A stretch of DNA of 5,967 bases from a bacterium (lineage in GTDB: Bacteria; ARS69), in NCBI GenBank assembly GCA_025774865.1, contig JALGZO010000556.1, forward strand, positions 1 through 5,967, written 5' to 3'. Under the pieces are notes generated by a model that had not been told where the DNA came from, ran no database searches, and was given only the letters and a program-made list of their open reading frames with translations. Both the position numbers and the translations under genes were made by a program. Below are positions 4,606-5,967 of this stretch, piece by piece; the stretch's first letter is position 1; every line of letters begins with the position of its first letter.

Positions 4606-5967
4606 GCCTCGACCCGCGTCCGCTTCGCGCGGCGATCGGGGATGATCTTGCCGGGGTTCGCGATCCCTTCCGGATCGATCGCGGTCCGTACCCCCGCCTG
4701 GAAGTCCAGGTCCTCTTCGCTGAACAGCATCGGCATGAACTCCGTCTTCTCGACGCCGATTCCGTGCTCGCCGGAGATGCTCCCGCCCGCATCGACGCAC
4801 GCCTGGAGCATCTCCCGCCCGGCCGCCAGCACGCGCGCGGTTTCGTCCGGGTCGCGTCCGTCGTACGACATGTTCGGGTGCAGGTTGCCGTCGCCCGCGT
4901 GAAAGACGTTCGACACCGTGACGCCGTGGCGGTCCGCGATCTCGTAGACTCGCTCCAACGTCTTTTCGAGCTCGGTGCGGGGTACGACTCCGTCGAGGAC
5001 GTACAAGTCCGTGTTCACCCGCCCCATCGCGCCGAACGCCGCCTTCCGTCCCTTCCAGAGCGAGAGACGCTCGGCCGGGTCGCGGGCGGAGCGGAACTCG
5101 ATCGCTCGGTTGTTCCGCACGATCTTCGTGATCACGGCCTCTTCGTCGTTCATGCCGGCGTCGATCCCGTCGAGCTCGATGAGGAGCACGGCGGCGGCGT
5201 TCTCCGGATAACCGGCCGCGTTCACCGAGGCCTCGACCGCACGGATGGTCCGCTGATCGAGAATTTCGAGCGCCACCGGGAGCACGCCGCTCCGCGTGAT
5301 GTCGGCAACGCTGCGGCAGGCGAGCGCCATCGAGTCGAAGATCGCGAGGAACGTCCGGACCGCAGGTGGATTCGCAGTCAGTCGCACGGTCACCGCGGTG
5401 ACGATGCCGAACGTGCCCTCGGCCCCCACGAAGAGACTGACGAGGTCCGGCCCCGGCGTGTCGGCGAGCGGTCCCCCGAGGTGCGCGACCTCGCCGTCGG
5501 GGAGCACCATCTCCATCCCGAGCACGTGATCGGACGTGACGCCGTACTTCAGGCAGTGCGGACCGCCGGAGTTCTCCGCGACGTTGCCGCCGATCGTGCA
5601 TGCGGACTGACTCGAGGGATCGGGGGCATAGTGGAGTCCGTCGGCATCGACGGCTTCCGTCAGGCGCAAGTTGATGAGACCGGGTTCGACCACCGCGAAA
5701 CGGTTCTCGATATCGAGAGTCAGGATCCGGTTCATCCGGTTGAGATCCAGGACGACGCTGCCCTCGCTCGGGGTGGCGCCGCCGGACAGCCCGGTCCCGG
5801 CGCCACGCGGCACGAACGGGATCCGGTGGACTCCGCACCATTGCACGATCGTGACGACTTCCTCTCGCGAATCGCAGAGGACCACGACCGCGGGCGGCTG
5901 GCGGTGTACCGGCAGCGCGTCGCATTCGTAGACCCGGAGCTCGGTGGGGCCGGAGACCAGCCGTGCG
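4602..5967 (-). CDS. glcD: Glycolate dehydrogenase, FAD-linked catalytic subunit GlcD (5' end outside window)
   Basis: The gene enters from the right edge; the last 454 residues are visible (first complete codon ends at 5966), against about 499 in E. coli GlcD, so roughly 25-45 N-terminal residues are missing. A GTG at 5885 is in frame but internal, because family-typical sequence (LRVYECDALPVHRQPPAVV) continues upstream of it. The FAD-binding PCMH domain shows PRGAGTGLSGG (fragment residues 53-63), YAPDPSSQ (113-120), GGNVAENSGG (126-135), HCLKYG and GAEGTFGI. The C-terminal FAD-oxidase domain shows HAGDGNLHPN (356-365), SGEHGIG (398-404) and NPGKI (437-441). These are the standard D-2-hydroxy-acid dehydrogenase motifs; the substrate is probably glycolate, given glcE and glcF immediately downstream, but D-lactate is possible. 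It is the first of the three visible subunit genes; the promoter and any glcC-type regulator lie outside the window. It ends in a GTGA overlap with glcE. Confidence 0.94.
   Translation of the reverse strand, partial: ARLVSGPTELRVYECDALPVHRQPPAVVVLCDSREEVVTIVQWCGVHRIPFVPRGAGTGLSGGATPSEGSVVLDLNRMNRILTLDIENRFAVVEPGLINLRLTEAVDADGLHYAPDPSSQSACTIGGNVAENSGGPHCLKYGVTSDHVLGMEMVLPDGEVAHLGGPLADTPGPDLVSLFVGAEGTFGIVTAVTVRLTANPPAVRTFLAIFDSMALACRSVADITRSGVLPVALEILDQRTIRAVEASVNAAGYPENAAAVLLIELDGIDAGMNDEEAVITKIVRNNRAIEFRSARDPAERLSLWKGRKAAFGAMGRVNTDLYVLDGVVPRTELEKTLERVYEIADRHGVTVSNVFHAGDGNLHPNMSYDGRDPDETARVLAAGREMLQACVDAGGSISGEHGIGVEKTEFMPMLFSEEDLDFQAGVRTAIDPEGIANPGKIIPDRRAKRTRVEA

Noticed and set aside
3262-4902. 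Long open frame on the + strand (546 codons) opposite glcE and glcD, and similar long frames at 2390-3697 (+) and elsewhere
   Set aside because: They lie antisense to genes with clear family motifs, are Arg/Gly/Pro-rich as expected of GC-rich shadow frames, and show no recognisable domain.
4602-5885. glcD starting at the in-frame GTG at 5885
   Set aside because: Conserved GlcD sequence (YECDALPVHRQPPAVV) continues upstream to the window edge, so the true start is outside.
2024-5967. Control of the glc operon by the neighbouring TetR
   Set aside because: The glc promoter is outside the window and tetR lies downstream with its own promoter; nothing in the sequence links the two units.

Overview
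The window is high-GC bacterial DNA with one gene fragment on the + strand at the left end and five genes on the - strand. The left fragment ends in a FlgD/T9SS-type beta-sandwich tail (PNPV near its start, GVYFVQV near its end). Such tails are common in secreted proteins of the FCB group and related uncultured high-GC lineages such as Candidatus Eisenbacteria. That lineage guess rests on this one domain and on base composition, so it is tentative. There is no rRNA, tRNA, CRISPR array or insertion sequence.

Layout. (1) 2-475 (+): 3' end of an exported or surface protein with an Asp-rich, MopE-like or Ca-binding-like motif followed by the C-terminal sorting/FlgD-like domain. (2) 476-673: convergent intergenic region with a strong hairpin at 529-573, probably a bidirectional terminator. 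(3) 674-1839 (-): a two-gene unit, a TetR/AcrR regulator followed 20 bp later by an AhpD-like (carboxymuconolactone decarboxylase family) protein with a complete E-x11-CxxC-xxx-H active-site pattern. Just upstream of tetR is a readable promoter with a 12-bp near-palindrome overlapping its -35 box, as expected for autorepression. (4) 1846-2023: intergenic region holding that promoter, a perfect 14-bp palindrome and a GC-rich hairpin after glcF. (5) 2024-5967 (-): glcD-glcE-glcF, the three subunits of glycolate dehydrogenase. The genes are joined by two 4-bp GTGA overlaps, and the 5' end of glcD lies beyond the window.

How the genes work together. GlcD and GlcE (FAD-binding subunits) and GlcF (two [4Fe-4S] motifs plus two CCG domains) would oxidise glycolate or a similar 2-hydroxy acid to the 2-oxo acid and pass electrons towards the respiratory chain. 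The TetR-AhpD pair looks like a separate, self-regulated unit, plausibly for peroxide, electrophile or another small-molecule stress. I see no evidence that it controls the glc operon. I found no clearly new system. The most testable observations are the tetR operator/promoter overlap and the pairing of a single-cysteine TetR with a dithiol AhpD-like enzyme.
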